Shown here: piece by piece, positions 29,633-38,100 of the stretch
Layout: every line of letters begins with the position of its first letter
Position numbering within the stretch: position 1 is the stretch's first letter
Assembly: GCF_000172415.1 (NCBI RefSeq)
Contig: NZ_ABLD01000012.1
Coordinates: forward strand, 114,819-178,818
DNA: 64,000 nucleotides
Source of the DNA: Paraburkholderia graminis C4D1M
GTDB lineage: Bacteria > Pseudomonadota > Gammaproteobacteria > Burkholderiales > Burkholderiaceae
Reading direction: 5' to 3'
Made by a program: the position numbers and the translations under genes
Notes under the pieces: generated by a model
What the model was told of the DNA's origin: nothing
Seen by the model: only the letters and a program-made list of their open reading frames with translations
Databases searched by the model: none

Positions 29633-30190
29633 AGCAGTTTTTCTCCAGTGTTTCTGTCTACGATTTCCATTGACGGCGCGTTGTCGTAAGAGATGACGAC
29701 GCGCTTAAAATCTTCCGTCGGCAATGACGGATTCGTCGAAGGTGCAGGTCCAAACGGCGCTTCCGCTGAGAGCGGCCGGTCGATGGCTCGCTGAATTGCC
29801 AGGCCGTCTCTGGCGCGACGCACGGATTCCCTGTTTTCCTCGCGCTTACCGCGGGTCTTGCGCTTGCTGGCTTTTCCGTTTCCGGTGACCGCCTCGTCCA
29901 TGTCGCGCTCGAATTGGACCTTTGCGTCCGGAGCCGTCCAGTTTTTCATGCCCGTATCGATTCGGGCCTTAGCTTCTGCGAAAGTCCAAGCCGGTGTGTC
30001 CGGGCGAACGTGTTCGTGCGTTAACGTGACGAGCGGACGGTCACTTCCCTCGTATACATACACCTGGCGGAAATCGTCAGGGTTGTAGACCACGTGAAGT
30101 TCAGCATGGTCGCCATGCGTGGCCAGCAGGTACGAAATGGTTTCGCCCTTGTACCTGAATCCATGCTTGAGGGTGATACCTGTGTGGGCG
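29629..30190 (-). pseudogene. tniA: TniA transposase, C-terminal remnant cut by IS21 element
   Basis: The open frame enters from the IS end at 30190 (HTGITLKHGFRYKGETISYL) and continues VYNPDDFRQVYVYEGSDRPL to a stop at 29629. This is the C-terminal beta-barrel and tail of a Mu/TniA-type DDE transposase. The catalytic DDE core and N-terminus are missing. A possible N-terminal piece lies at 13169-13396 on the other strand. Beyond the IS, at 32659, the sequence does not resume tniA. Confidence 0.8.
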
Positions 30191-30263
30191 TGTTGATTTG
30201 CACTGAATCCTGACCCACGATTTGCATTGAATTCTGACCCACCCGTTGGACCAGCTTTGCGGG

Positions 30264-31040
30264 TTATTCGGTGGGTATCTGGGTCTTCTTTCTCTCCTTT
30301 TTGGGCTGTGTCGTGCTGTTTCTGAAACGATAGCTATCGTTGCCTGTTTCTACAATGTGGCAGTGGTGCGTAAGCCGGTCGAGCAGCGCGGTCGTCATCT
30401 TGGCATCGCCAAACACACTGGCCCACTCGGCGAAGCTCAGATTGGTGGTGATGATGATGCTGGTTCGTTCGTAGAGCTTGCTAAGCAGGTGGAACAGCAA
30501 CGCACCGCCGGTCTGGCTGAAGGGCAGATAGCCGAGCTCGTCCAGCACCACAAGATCGGCATACATAAGTCGTGTGGCGAGCTGTCCGGGCTTGCCCACG
30601 AGCTTCTCCTGTTCGAGTGCGTTGACCAGCTCGATGGTGGAGAAGAAGCGCACCCGGCGGCGATGATGTTCGAGAGCCTGCACACCGATCGCGGTTGCCA
30701 GATGCGTCTTTCCCGTACCGGGTCCGCCCACCAGGACGATGTTGTGCGCCGAGTCGATAAACTCGCACTCGTACAACTGCCGCACCAGCGCCTCGTTGGC
30801 ATCGCTGCAGCTGAAGTCGAAGCCGCCGATATCGCGATACGCCGGGAAGCGCGCCACCTTCATCTGGTAAGCGAGTGAGCGCACTTCCCGTTCTGCAATT
30901 TCTGCCTTGAGCAATCCGGCAAGCACCAGTGAAGCCGCCTTGTAGGCCGGCGAGTCCTGAGCGGCGAGCTCGCCCAGTGCCTGAGCCATACCGTGCAGCT
31001 TGAGTGACTTGAGCATCTGCATCATCACGTCAGGCTGCAT
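30264..31040 (-). CDS. istB: IS21-family helper ATPase IstB
   Basis: A 258-residue AAA+ protein. Walker A is GGPGTGKTHLA, Walker B is LVVLDELGYLPF, and IIITTNLSFAEW (sensor) with LLDRLTHHCHI follow, all typical of IstB. It is DnaC-like, oligomerises on target DNA and stimulates IstA. The start overlaps the istA stop by 11 bp, the usual coupling. Intact. Confidence 0.95.
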   Translation of the reverse strand: MQPDVMMQMLKSLKLHGMAQALGELAAQDSPAYKAASLVLAGLLKAEIAEREVRSLAYQMKVARFPAYRDIGGFDFSCSDANEALVRQLYECEFIDSAHNIVLVGGPGTGKTHLATAIGVQALEHHRRRVRFFSTIELVNALEQEKLVGKPGQLATRLMYADLVVLDELGYLPFSQTGGALLFHLLSKLYERTSIIITTNLSFAEWASVFGDAKMTTALLDRLTHHCHIVETGNDSYRFRNSTTQPKKERKKTQIPTE

Positions 31041-32556
31041 GATTGTCCTCGCGGTCTCTTAGCCGATCATACCGGCCGACATTGGCCTGCGGCTCGACGG
31101 TCAGCGTGAACGCCTGTGGCGTCTGCAGCGGTGGCACAGGCGGGCTGTCAAGCAGGCGGCTCAGGATGTTCAGCACCGTCTGCTTGTTCGGCGCGCCAGC
31201 CTCGAATGCCAGCTCGACGGCAGCGAGCACCATCTGTTCGTCGTGCAGCAGCACGAGCGCCAGAATCTCGACCATCTCCCGGTCGCCCCCCGGGCGCTTG
31301 AGCAGCACGCCCTGCAGCTTGCGGAAGCCAGCTGGAAACTCGGTGAAGGGTGCACCGTTGCGAAGCGCTCCCGGTTTGCGCTGCAGGACTGCCAGGTAGT
31401 GACGCCAGTCGTAGATGGTCTCGCCGTGGTTGTGGCTGCGGTTGATACGCCGTTCGTGCTCGGCGATCACCTGACCTCCGGCGACGAAGACAAGCTTTGC
31501 GGCATACACGCGCAGGCTGATGGGCCGGTTGGCAAACGACGCCGGTACGCTATAGCGGTTGCGCTCGAAGTTCACCAGGCAGGTGGGCGAAACGCGCTTG
31601 GTATGTTCGACGAAACCATCGAATGGCTGGCCCACCGGCATCAGGTGTGGACGCTCGGCCGCCCACGCATCCCAAATGGTCGTGTCGTGCTCCGGGTGCC
31701 GCGTCTGTTGCCACAGCAGCACGCACTGGTCGGCCAGCCAGTCGTTAAGCGCGGCGAGCGAGCCGAACGCCGGCGCTTTCTGCCAAAGCCGGTGACGGCT
31801 GTCCTGGACGTTCTTCTCTATCTGCCCCTTCTCCCAGCCCGAGGCGACATTGCAGAACTCGGCGTCAAACAGGTAGTGACTAACCATCGCGCTGAAGCGC
31901 GCGTTGACCTCGCGCACCTTGCCGGGTCGCACTCTGTCAACGGCGGTCTTCATGTTGTCATAGATGCCGCGGCGTGGAATGCCGCCCCAGGCGACGAACG
32001 CGTGATAGTGCGCGTCGAACAGCATCTCGTGAGTCTGAAGCAGGTAGGCGCGCAGGAAGAAGGCGCGGCTATGGCTGAGCTTGAGCTGTGCGACCTGCAG
32101 CTTGGTGCGCTCGCCATTGATAACGGCCCAGTCCTCGCTCCAGTCAAACTGGAACGCTTCGCCAGCGGCAAACCGCAGCGGCACGAACGTTCCCCGTCCC
32201 GTTGTCTTTGCCTGCTCGTGCTGCTCCTGCCGCCAGCGCCGAGCGAACGCCGCCACCCGGTCGTAAGAGCCGGTGAAGCCGAGCGCGCACAGATCTGCGT
32301 GGATCTGCTTCAGGGTTCTTCGCTGCTTGCGGGGCCGGTTCGCTTCGGTCTTCAGCCAGCTCGAGAGCTTCGCAGCGAACCCGTCGAGCTTGCTGGGACT
32401 GTGTCGTTCCGGATAGGCGGGCAGGACCGTACCGGCCCGAATGTAACGCCGGACCGTGTTTCTCGACACGCCCAGTCGTTTGGCAATCTCGCGCAACGAG
32501 ACATGATCGCGAAAGTGCCAGCGTCGGATGATGCTCAATATAGCCACGTCGATCAC
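31030..32556 (-). CDS. istA: IS21-family transposase IstA
   Basis: A 508-residue DDE transposase. The N-terminal HTH is visible (HVSLREIAKRLGVSRNTVRRY). The catalytic core starts near FQFDWSEDW (first Asp), with YDNMKTAV and a downstream Glu region, then a C-terminal beta-barrel. It lies 102 bp inside the right terminal repeat. The gene appears complete, so the element may still be able to move. Confidence 0.95.
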   Translation of the reverse strand: MIDVAILSIIRRWHFRDHVSLREIAKRLGVSRNTVRRYIRAGTVLPAYPERHSPSKLDGFAAKLSSWLKTEANRPRKQRRTLKQIHADLCALGFTGSYDRVAAFARRWRQEQHEQAKTTGRGTFVPLRFAAGEAFQFDWSEDWAVINGERTKLQVAQLKLSHSRAFFLRAYLLQTHEMLFDAHYHAFVAWGGIPRRGIYDNMKTAVDRVRPGKVREVNARFSAMVSHYLFDAEFCNVASGWEKGQIEKNVQDSRHRLWQKAPAFGSLAALNDWLADQCVLLWQQTRHPEHDTTIWDAWAAERPHLMPVGQPFDGFVEHTKRVSPTCLVNFERNRYSVPASFANRPISLRVYAAKLVFVAGGQVIAEHERRINRSHNHGETIYDWRHYLAVLQRKPGALRNGAPFTEFPAGFRKLQGVLLKRPGGDREMVEILALVLLHDEQMVLAAVELAFEAGAPNKQTVLNILSRLLDSPPVPPLQTPQAFTLTVEPQANVGRYDRLRDREDNHAA

Positions 32557-32658
32557 TCCGTTCCCCTGCCCGTTCCCGAGCAGGTCAGTGTTCTACGTGG
32601 GTCAATATTCGATGCAAATTACTGCGTAGGGTGGGTCAGGATTCAGTGCAAATCAACA

Positions 32659-33007
32659 GCTAGCTTTCCGTTTCGTCCGTGCAGTCGCGATGGCATGCAG
32701 CTGTTGAGCTGCTTCTGCCATGCGGAAAATCAGCGGGACGATATCCTGAGCTTCTTAAACGGCGGGGTTCTACACATAGTATTTGAAGTTCGCGCGCCAC
32801 TTCTCCGGCCGGAAACTACCGTCCCAATCGTGCGCCTGCGGCATATACTAAATTATTGGTAAGATGTCGCGCTTGAAGCGTGCGTCAGGATTCTCTAGCC
32901 AATGGCTTGCAGCTCCCCTCAAGCTCGCGCAATCCATCAAGACGATGACACTCGCCATGCGAGCGTTCAGGCGGGCCAGCTTCTCGGCCGCCGGCATAGC
33001 CAATAAG
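32659..33007. other. Short region right of the IS; possible disrupted minus-strand ORF
   Basis: Minus-strand ATG 32721 opens a frame (MAEAAQQLHAIATARTKRK) that runs straight into the IS end at 32659, so it may be the 5' piece of a gene interrupted by the IS. The rest (to 33007) holds the putative promoter of the higB-like gene, with AT-rich sequence near 32840-32860. No other gene is seen. Confidence 0.35.
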
Positions 33008-33343
33008 ATGCCCATAAAACTGGCGTTTCAAGACGAGAGGCTCCGGAAGGTGTGTGAGAGCACGGTTTCGGCAAAACGGAAGTACGGGGAGGTCGCCGGA
33101 CCGTCAATCCATGCTCGGCTAGCGGACTTGCGTGCGGCGAACTCGCCGATGGAGTTCGTTGAGATTGGCTTCGGACGTTTTGACGAGACAGTGCACGACC
33201 GGATTGTTATCTTCATCGCAGGGGGTTACCGTATGCTTGCGGTGGCAAACAATAGACCTCCTCCTGGTGCTCCGGGAGCGTTGGACTGGGCGCAGGTGAC
33301 GCGGGTGAAAATCCTATCAATCGAGCGTACACATGAGAGCTGA
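33008..33343 (+). CDS. RelE/HigB-like toxin
   Basis: A 111-residue protein from ATG 33008. CESTVSAKRKYG, then ARLADLRAANSPMEF and HDRIVIFIAGGYRMLAVAN, resemble RelE/HigB-fold mRNA interferases, although the basic catalytic residues near the end (RVKILSIERTHES) are only partly like known toxins. Its stop overlaps the start of the HTH/ImmA gene by 11 bp, with toxin first, as in higBA modules. It sits between the IS21 element and the base-modification/RT cassette. Confidence 0.7.
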   Translation: MPIKLAFQDERLRKVCESTVSAKRKYGEVAGPSIHARLADLRAANSPMEFVEIGFGRFDETVHDRIVIFIAGGYRMLAVANNRPPPGAPGALDWAQVTRVKILSIERTHES

Positions 33344-34433
33344 AGCCGAATTCGCACCGATGTGGGCGGTTCCGCCAGGTCACACCATCAGCGATTTGAT
33401 GCAGTCGCGAGGCATAGCTTCGGCGCGCATGGCGCATTCGGTCGATATGTCTGACGAAGACTTTGATAGTCTCCTTCAGGGTAAATGTGCTCTTACGGCT
33501 CACATAGCCGCTCGTCTCGCGGCCGACCTTGGCGGTTCGGCTGGATTCTGGCTGAGTCGTGAAGAGCAGTATCGGGAGCAGTTGGCTGAGCTTGCAGATA
33601 GTGTCGACCCAGAAGGCGACGAGTGTCAGGCGTGGCTCAGGAGCCTTCCGTTAAGGCAGATGCAGGAATTCGGTTGGGTCGAGCCAACCAGGGACAAGCG
33701 GGAGAAGCTTCGCCGATGCCTTGAGTTCTTCGATGTGCCGAACCTGGATGCTTGGCGTCGTACGTATTCAGATACGAAAGGCGCAGCTGCGTTTCGTACG
33801 AGTGCAACGTTCGAGGAGGATGAGGTCGCGACCGCAGCGTGGCTGCGCCGTGGTGAACTTGAAGCAGAAAAAATCGCTTGCAAAAAGTGGAGTCCCGCGC
33901 TCTTTGAATCTCAGCTTTCGAAGATTCGGGCACTGACTAACATTCCCAACCCATCGGAATTTCTACCGAAGCTTCAGCAGCTTTGTGCTGAGGCTGGCGT
34001 CGCAGTTGTCGTTGTGAAGGCCCCGAAAGGTTGCCGCGCGAGCGGAGCTACTTTTTTTGGTGGCCCCGACAAAGCGGTCCTACTGCTGTCGTTCCGATAC
34101 CTGAGTGATGACCAGTTCTGGTTTTCCTTCTTCCATGAAGCGGGACACCTAGTTTTGCATTGGGACGCAGACCTGATGATTCTCGAGACCTCGGACGGGC
34201 CAATGTCTCCCCAGGAAGATGAGGCTAATAAGTTTGCTACGGAGCAACTTATTCCCCTTCATCTCCAGGCACGTCTACCGACGGCGTCGAAGTCGCTCAA
34301 GGGCATCATGCGTCTCGCTCGGGACGCTGGCGTATCGTATGGCATTGTCGTTGGACAGATGCAGTTCCGTGGACTGGTCAGCCAAAAAATCTATAACAAT
34401 TTGAAAAATCGTTATAAGTGGAACGCCGTTTAA
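33333..34433 (+). CDS. HTH-type antitoxin fused to ImmA/IrrE metallopeptidase domain
   Basis: A 366-residue protein. Residues ~15-75 are an XRE-type HTH (ISDLMQSRGIASARMAHSVD, ARLAADLGGSAGFWLSREEQY), as in HigA. The C-terminal half is an ImmA/IrrE zinc peptidase with FFHEAGHLVLH (HEAGH at 268-272) and an EDEANKFA segment carrying the third ligand region. Such fusions pair with HigB-like toxins. The peptidase part may cleave a regulator after stress or phage signals; that is inference. Translationally coupled to the upstream toxin gene. Confidence 0.85.
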   Translation: MRAEAEFAPMWAVPPGHTISDLMQSRGIASARMAHSVDMSDEDFDSLLQGKCALTAHIAARLAADLGGSAGFWLSREEQYREQLAELADSVDPEGDECQAWLRSLPLRQMQEFGWVEPTRDKREKLRRCLEFFDVPNLDAWRRTYSDTKGAAAFRTSATFEEDEVATAAWLRRGELEAEKIACKKWSPALFESQLSKIRALTNIPNPSEFLPKLQQLCAEAGVAVVVVKAPKGCRASGATFFGGPDKAVLLLSFRYLSDDQFWFSFFHEAGHLVLHWDADLMILETSDGPMSPQEDEANKFATEQLIPLHLQARLPTASKSLKGIMRLARDAGVSYGIVVGQMQFRGLVSQKIYNNLKNRYKWNAV

Positions 34434-35362
34434 CCCCGGAATGGTTCGTACTTCGCAGGACTCTTTTGCCAGTTGCAAATTGAGTCTTCAATCACTTGCA
34501 TACCGACGCCCAGAGCGTTTCCGAGTTGGATTGCGAGTACATCCAGCTCTTTCTTCGAATATGTCTTGTTGTCGACCGCTCCGCTGAAAAGCAGGCGTGC
34601 ACCGCGCTCAGGGCCCGTTGCGCCGACCATGTAAGCTGACGGCGGCTCAATGTCGATAAGCCCGACCTTGCCAATCATCGTCAGATAATCAAACTTACCT
34701 GCTCGACCAAATTGCTTCACCGCCTTCATTTTTTTGTACAAATAGTCGAACAACTTCTTCGGGTCGTTTCCACATTTTGCCTTTGCTTTTGCATCTGCGA
34801 TGAAGGCTGCATGTGACCGTTTTGGGCCAATCCATTCGGCGTAGCTCTTGAGAACGATGTCAAGCTCCCGTCGACTCTCAAACTTGCGGTGGTTCCCGAA
34901 CGGGAAGTCTTGCTTCTGAGCTTCGATGTCATCCAGATGCTGATGAAGCCACAATGTGAATTGGCCTGGATCCTTCGAGAATTTCTCCCAAGTCCAAGTG
35001 AATTTGTCGTTGTAGGCGCCGTAGACCATTCGCAGAAGACCATAGCCTTTTGTCAGGTGCTTGCCGCAAACAACGAAAAGAAATACCAGCCAAAACGCCT
35101 CGTCAACGTTGCCATTGCGCATGTGATGAATGGCAGCGCGCAATGGGTCAAACATCTCGGCGTTCTTTGGGTCAAGACGCATGAGCGAGATTGGGCGCTT
35201 TGCGATTAGCTTCACGTAGTCGATGCGTGCGACGCTGTCGACGATTTGGGCGACCAAGGCCTCGCGCTCTTCAACTTTTGATATTCCCGGTAGAACTTTA
35301 CCGTCGAGACGGTAGGCGGAAAGGATAGCGTCGAGCTTTTTCGTGAGAACAGGATTCTTCAT
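34430..35362 (-). CDS. aGPT-Pplase clade 3 protein (hydroxymethylpyrimidine DNA-modification family)
   Basis: A 310-residue, mainly helical protein. HHMRNGNVDEAFWLVFLFVV, then CGKHLTKGYGLLRMVYG, and the C-terminal SKKELDVLAIQLGNALG fit the alpha-glutamyl/putrescinyl thymine pyrophosphorylase clade 3 family as I know it. Clade 2 members in phages have been shown to be 5-hydroxymethyl-dU DNA kinases, which activate the base for hypermodification; the activity of clade 3 is not established. It overlaps the end of the convergent HTH/ImmA gene by 4 bp. Just upstream (32 bp) is a thymidylate-synthase-fold enzyme, the expected partner for making hydroxymethylated nucleotides. Confidence 0.7.
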   Translation of the reverse strand: MKNPVLTKKLDAILSAYRLDGKVLPGISKVEEREALVAQIVDSVARIDYVKLIAKRPISLMRLDPKNAEMFDPLRAAIHHMRNGNVDEAFWLVFLFVVCGKHLTKGYGLLRMVYGAYNDKFTWTWEKFSKDPGQFTLWLHQHLDDIEAQKQDFPFGNHRKFESRRELDIVLKSYAEWIGPKRSHAAFIADAKAKAKCGNDPKKLFDYLYKKMKAVKQFGRAGKFDYLTMIGKVGLIDIEPPSAYMVGATGPERGARLLFSGAVDNKTYSKKELDVLAIQLGNALGVGMQVIEDSICNWQKSPAKYEPFRG

Positions 35363-35394
35363 GTGTGAGCCGTCGAACGTGTGGTTTCTATCAA

Positions 35395-36456
35395 CTATCG
35401 TTTATTTGAGTCGGCGCTCGCTGGCTGCCGAGCATCAAGTGCTGCGCCATCAAACAACAGCGGGGTAGACGGAACAGGCATGGGCGCTTGTCGCTGACGC
35501 TTTGCGATGTGCAAGTCGTAGACGTCGGTGGTCATTTGCGCCTTAATGTCGGCCAGCTTTTCTCGGTCAGCTTGGCGGGCCCCTTTGCGGGAATAGCGAT
35601 ATACCTGCAACAACCGCGCTAGGTCCGCCCAGTACGACGGAAGCTGGTCGAGTTCTGGCTGCTTCCCTTGTCGGACCATGCGCTCTGCCTCCAGTACCTT
35701 CGCTACCGTCGGCCAAGGGTCTTCTGCTGGCATGTGAGGCATCAAAACGCGCTCTTGATAACCCTCGTCCAGGTAGTCGAGCACGGACTGTATGTCCGTT
35801 GCATAAAGATGAAGACTGCCGACCGCGTGCTTGTATTGTCCGACCTCAACTCCCAAAGAGCGGGCGATGAGTTCTTGCAGCATCGTGAAGGCGAAGATGT
35901 CGTGCGGCAGTCCCATGAACGCATCGTTCGAACGCATCATGACCATTGCGTGTAGTTGATGGTCTCTGACTGTGAATTGCAGCGTGCATGTGCACGGAAG
36001 GTCCTTGCGCCTCTTCTCGAGATTTTGGGCAAGGTCTTCGCCATGGTAGAGCTGAATGGCGGCCCGGCGAGATGTGGAGCTTGCTCGGAGCGTCTCAATG
36101 ACGTTCTGTACTTGGTTCGGGGCCTTATCGGAGCCGAATAAGCGTGGGCCGTAGGCGCCGAAAATCGTCTCGTTGTCGTCAGAAAATTCCGAGTATGACT
36201 TGATGTAATACTGGATGAAGTCCAGTTTGTTAGACCCGGATAGGTACCAGAGGAATTCGCCGAGGCAGCTGAAAACAGTATTTTTTCTTTCGCTCTGGCT
36301 TAGCCTGGCCCGCGGGTTTTTTAAGAGTAAAAGCGCACCGTATATTTCGGTATTGGTGCCTTTCGTGGGAACGATGTCACCGGCACCGCGCTTTCTCAGA
36401 AGGCGACGATAAACCTTATTGAGCAGGTCATCGATTGTGTCTGCAGTCAGGTACAT
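35395..36456 (-). CDS. Thymidylate synthase-fold enzyme, probable dCMP/dUMP (hydroxy)methylase
   Basis: A 353-residue ThyA-superfamily protein. Visible are GEFLWYLSGSN (Glu67), SRRAAIQ (phosphate-binding Arg pair, 130-131), LPCTCTLQF (catalytic Cys155), MMRSNDAFMGLPHD (Ser176, Asp178) and GSLHLY (213-218). At the position of the base-recognising Asn of ThyA (E. coli N177, in GLPFN) this protein has Asp186 (GLPHD), the change that makes T4 dCMP hydroxymethylase prefer cytosine. It also has a ~75-residue C-terminal extension. It is not a housekeeping ThyA. Context suggests production of a hydroxymethyl pyrimidine nucleotide for the adjacent aGPT-Pplase protein. Confidence 0.75.
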   Translation of the reverse strand: MYLTADTIDDLLNKVYRRLLRKRGAGDIVPTKGTNTEIYGALLLLKNPRARLSQSERKNTVFSCLGEFLWYLSGSNKLDFIQYYIKSYSEFSDDNETIFGAYGPRLFGSDKAPNQVQNVIETLRASSTSRRAAIQLYHGEDLAQNLEKRRKDLPCTCTLQFTVRDHQLHAMVMMRSNDAFMGLPHDIFAFTMLQELIARSLGVEVGQYKHAVGSLHLYATDIQSVLDYLDEGYQERVLMPHMPAEDPWPTVAKVLEAERMVRQGKQPELDQLPSYWADLARLLQVYRYSRKGARQADREKLADIKAQMTTDVYDLHIAKRQRQAPMPVPSTPLLFDGAALDARQPASADSNKR

Positions 36457-36529
36457 GGCGAGGGCAGCAAGCTAGGCGCGGTCTATCGCCTGCGAAGCCG
36501 AAAAAATTAGACAGCACGAAACTCAAATC

Positions 36530-36832
36530 TCAGTCAAACAGCCTCAACTGAGCATTTGCTCTTGCGAGCGATTCATGAAGTTCGAGTTTCAATTGGCGGC
36601 CACGCGAGACGAGCGTGCGTCGGTCGGCCTGCATGGCACCCCGACTCATCGCCAAGTCTCTAACTTCGACAGTCACGTCGTAGTGTGGCAACGACGCTTT
36701 CGCTTGAAACCAACCGCGCTTCAATCCTAAGGACTTCGCGAAGCCATGCAGCTCATCGAGCGAATCGGCAACCAAATGGCACCACTGGCGGCCACGCCAC
36801 GCTATTCGAGCGTTATCTACATAGACCGCCAC
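36530..36832 (-). CDS. DUF4031 family protein
   Basis: A 100-residue DUF4031 protein: MAVYVDNARIAWRGRQWCHL, then DSLDELHGFAKSLGL and ASLPHYDVT, the full family pattern (VYVD start, HxxAD-like CHLVADS, PHYD). The family is common in phages and accessory regions and has no proven function. It lies 73 bp upstream of the TS-fold gene on the same strand and is probably co-transcribed with it. Confidence 0.85.
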   Translation of the reverse strand: MAVYVDNARIAWRGRQWCHLVADSLDELHGFAKSLGLKRGWFQAKASLPHYDVTVEVRDLAMSRGAMQADRRTLVSRGRQLKLELHESLARANAQLRLFD

Positions 36833-37326
36833 GGTCTCTCCCTCGCAGAAAGCTTTTATTTTTCCCTTACTCTCCGGAGATGATACCCGAAACCGGAAAA
36901 AACGTCCTAACGCTTATCCGTATCCGCAGAATGATGCATGCCTGCTCGGCCTAAAGAGAGTTCACACCCGAGGAACTCATCCATGAGCATACTCAGGGCA
37001 GAAATCTACATCAACGCTTTCGTTGGAGTCACCAGCGCCGCACTTTGACCGCATCTTGTGGCGAGTCGGGTGCGCGACTGACCCAGAGATTTATCGAGAG
37101 CTAGCGAAGAGCTGCACCGCAGTTCTTTACCTCGGCCCACCTGACAGGCAGAAGGAATTCACGCAAGACATAAAAGTTTATGTCGGACCCGTTGCAGGCT
37201 GGCAGCCGCCCCGTGCTCCCAGTAGAACCTGATTGGATTGGCTCGTTTGCCGCACTAACTAGCTGAACTTGTTCGAGGCGCTGGCACGCTCGGTCAAGGT
37301 GTCACGCCTAATCCGATGCGGAGGTA
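36833..37326. other. 494-bp gap inside the RT/base-modification cassette; possible plus-strand ORF
   Basis: Between the RT stop and the DUF4031 start. On the plus strand 37023-37232 encodes a 69-residue frame (TTG start) with RILWRVGCATDPEIYRELAK and TQDIKVYVGPVAGWQPP, which looks protein-like but has no good start. ATG 36982 opens another frame that stops at 37047; one frameshift would join them. Alternatively the gap holds a non-coding RNA that works with the RT. I cannot choose between these. Confidence 0.35.
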
Positions 37327-38100
37327 TCAGAGCATCTCTGCCTGAAGCTGATTGGCTTGAGCCGGGTTCACCGAGTCTACATACCCGAGGATGGCTTGGT
37401 GTCGATGGGGATTCCCGTCTTGACGCATCGCATCGAGAAACGCGTGCCACCTGTCAGGCAATACATGCAGAGAATTCTGCGACAACTCGATATTGAAAGC
37501 GCTGATTTTGTCAGCCGGTCTCTGCTCTTTCTTTTGATTTAAATCGAAACCGCTCTTCTCGGCCATGCGCCTAACGTCAGCGAAAATATTTTCCGCCAGT
37601 GCTTCGTCGTTCAGAGAAATGATTATGTCATCAACATAAACGCTTACCTCAATGCCGTCGGTCGCAGAGAGCTGTTTCAGGTAATTGCCCAGTGCACTTT
37701 TACGGAGGCAGATGCTCGCAAGCAAAGTGGATTGAACAAATCCATACGGCAGTATGTAGCGCTTTTGCGCATCCTCAGGCAATCGGACCGTCGAGAGATT
37801 CGCAATATCTCGAGCTTCTGCATAGCTGTACATCCCTTTCAGGACACGAGTTACCCGGCTGCGGTTTATACGCTGAAAGAAGTTCTCGATGTCGACGTGA
37901 ATAAAACAGGTCTGCCCAAGGTGGGCCTTCAACGCTGCAACGTGGCCACCCTGACGAAGATGGTAGTAGTACGCGGGCGCCTTCCAGCGTTCGCGTAGTT
38001 CGTCTTTGATTTTTGCCCCAAGCTCTATCGTGTCGCCATTGGGAACGAAGACCCACTTCCCAGGCTTCAGCTCAAACTTGGAATCCCAACGAGGTTCCAT
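37327..38100 (-). CDS. Short reverse transcriptase with YVDD motif
   Basis: A 257-residue protein consisting almost only of an RT palm/fingers domain. Motif A is HVDIENFF (Asp70), the B-type motif is LPYGFVQSTLLASI (117-130), the catalytic box is VYVDD (Asp157/158), and the D-type segment is GFDLNQKKE. No group II intron maturase, endonuclease or X domain and no retron msr/msd-like neighbour is obvious, so it fits the unknown-group / Abi-like RTs rather than introns. ATG 38100 has no good ribosome site and lies inside the 3' end of a small ORF, suggesting translational coupling. I cannot assign it to a named defence RT class. Confidence 0.85.
   Translation of the reverse strand: MEPRWDSKFELKPGKWVFVPNGDTIELGAKIKDELRERWKAPAYYYHLRQGGHVAALKAHLGQTCFIHVDIENFFQRINRSRVTRVLKGMYSYAEARDIANLSTVRLPEDAQKRYILPYGFVQSTLLASICLRKSALGNYLKQLSATDGIEVSVYVDDIIISLNDEALAENIFADVRRMAEKSGFDLNQKKEQRPADKISAFNIELSQNSLHVLPDRWHAFLDAMRQDGNPHRHQAILGYVDSVNPAQANQLQAEML

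Larger units (their letters stand above)
30191..32658 (-). mobile_element. IS21-family insertion sequence, 2468 bp
   Basis: The termini are inverted repeats: TGTTGATTTGCACTGAATCC at 30191 and its complement ending at 32658. Each end has a second, inner copy of the TTTGCA-x-TGAAT-x-CTGACCCA type motif (30220-30241 and about 32598-32619), the multiple terminal transposase sites typical of IS21. It carries istA and istB on the minus strand. No target duplication is visible (left flank ...GGGCG, right flank GCTAG...), which suggests that flanking DNA was rearranged after insertion. Confidence 0.9.

Noticed and set aside
31243..32862. A 539-residue open frame on the plus strand across istA
   Set aside because: Antisense shadow of istA, produced by high GC; no domain pattern, and the minus-strand frame is an unmistakable IS21 transposase.
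35395..36456. Housekeeping thymidylate synthase thyA
   Set aside because: The base-recognition Asn is Asp, the protein has a long C-terminal extension, and it sits in an island beside an aGPT-Pplase protein.
37327..38100. RT as part of a group II intron or a retron
   Set aside because: No maturase X domain, endonuclease domain or intron domain V/VI sequence was seen nearby, and no convincing msr/msd inverted-repeat arrangement was found upstream.
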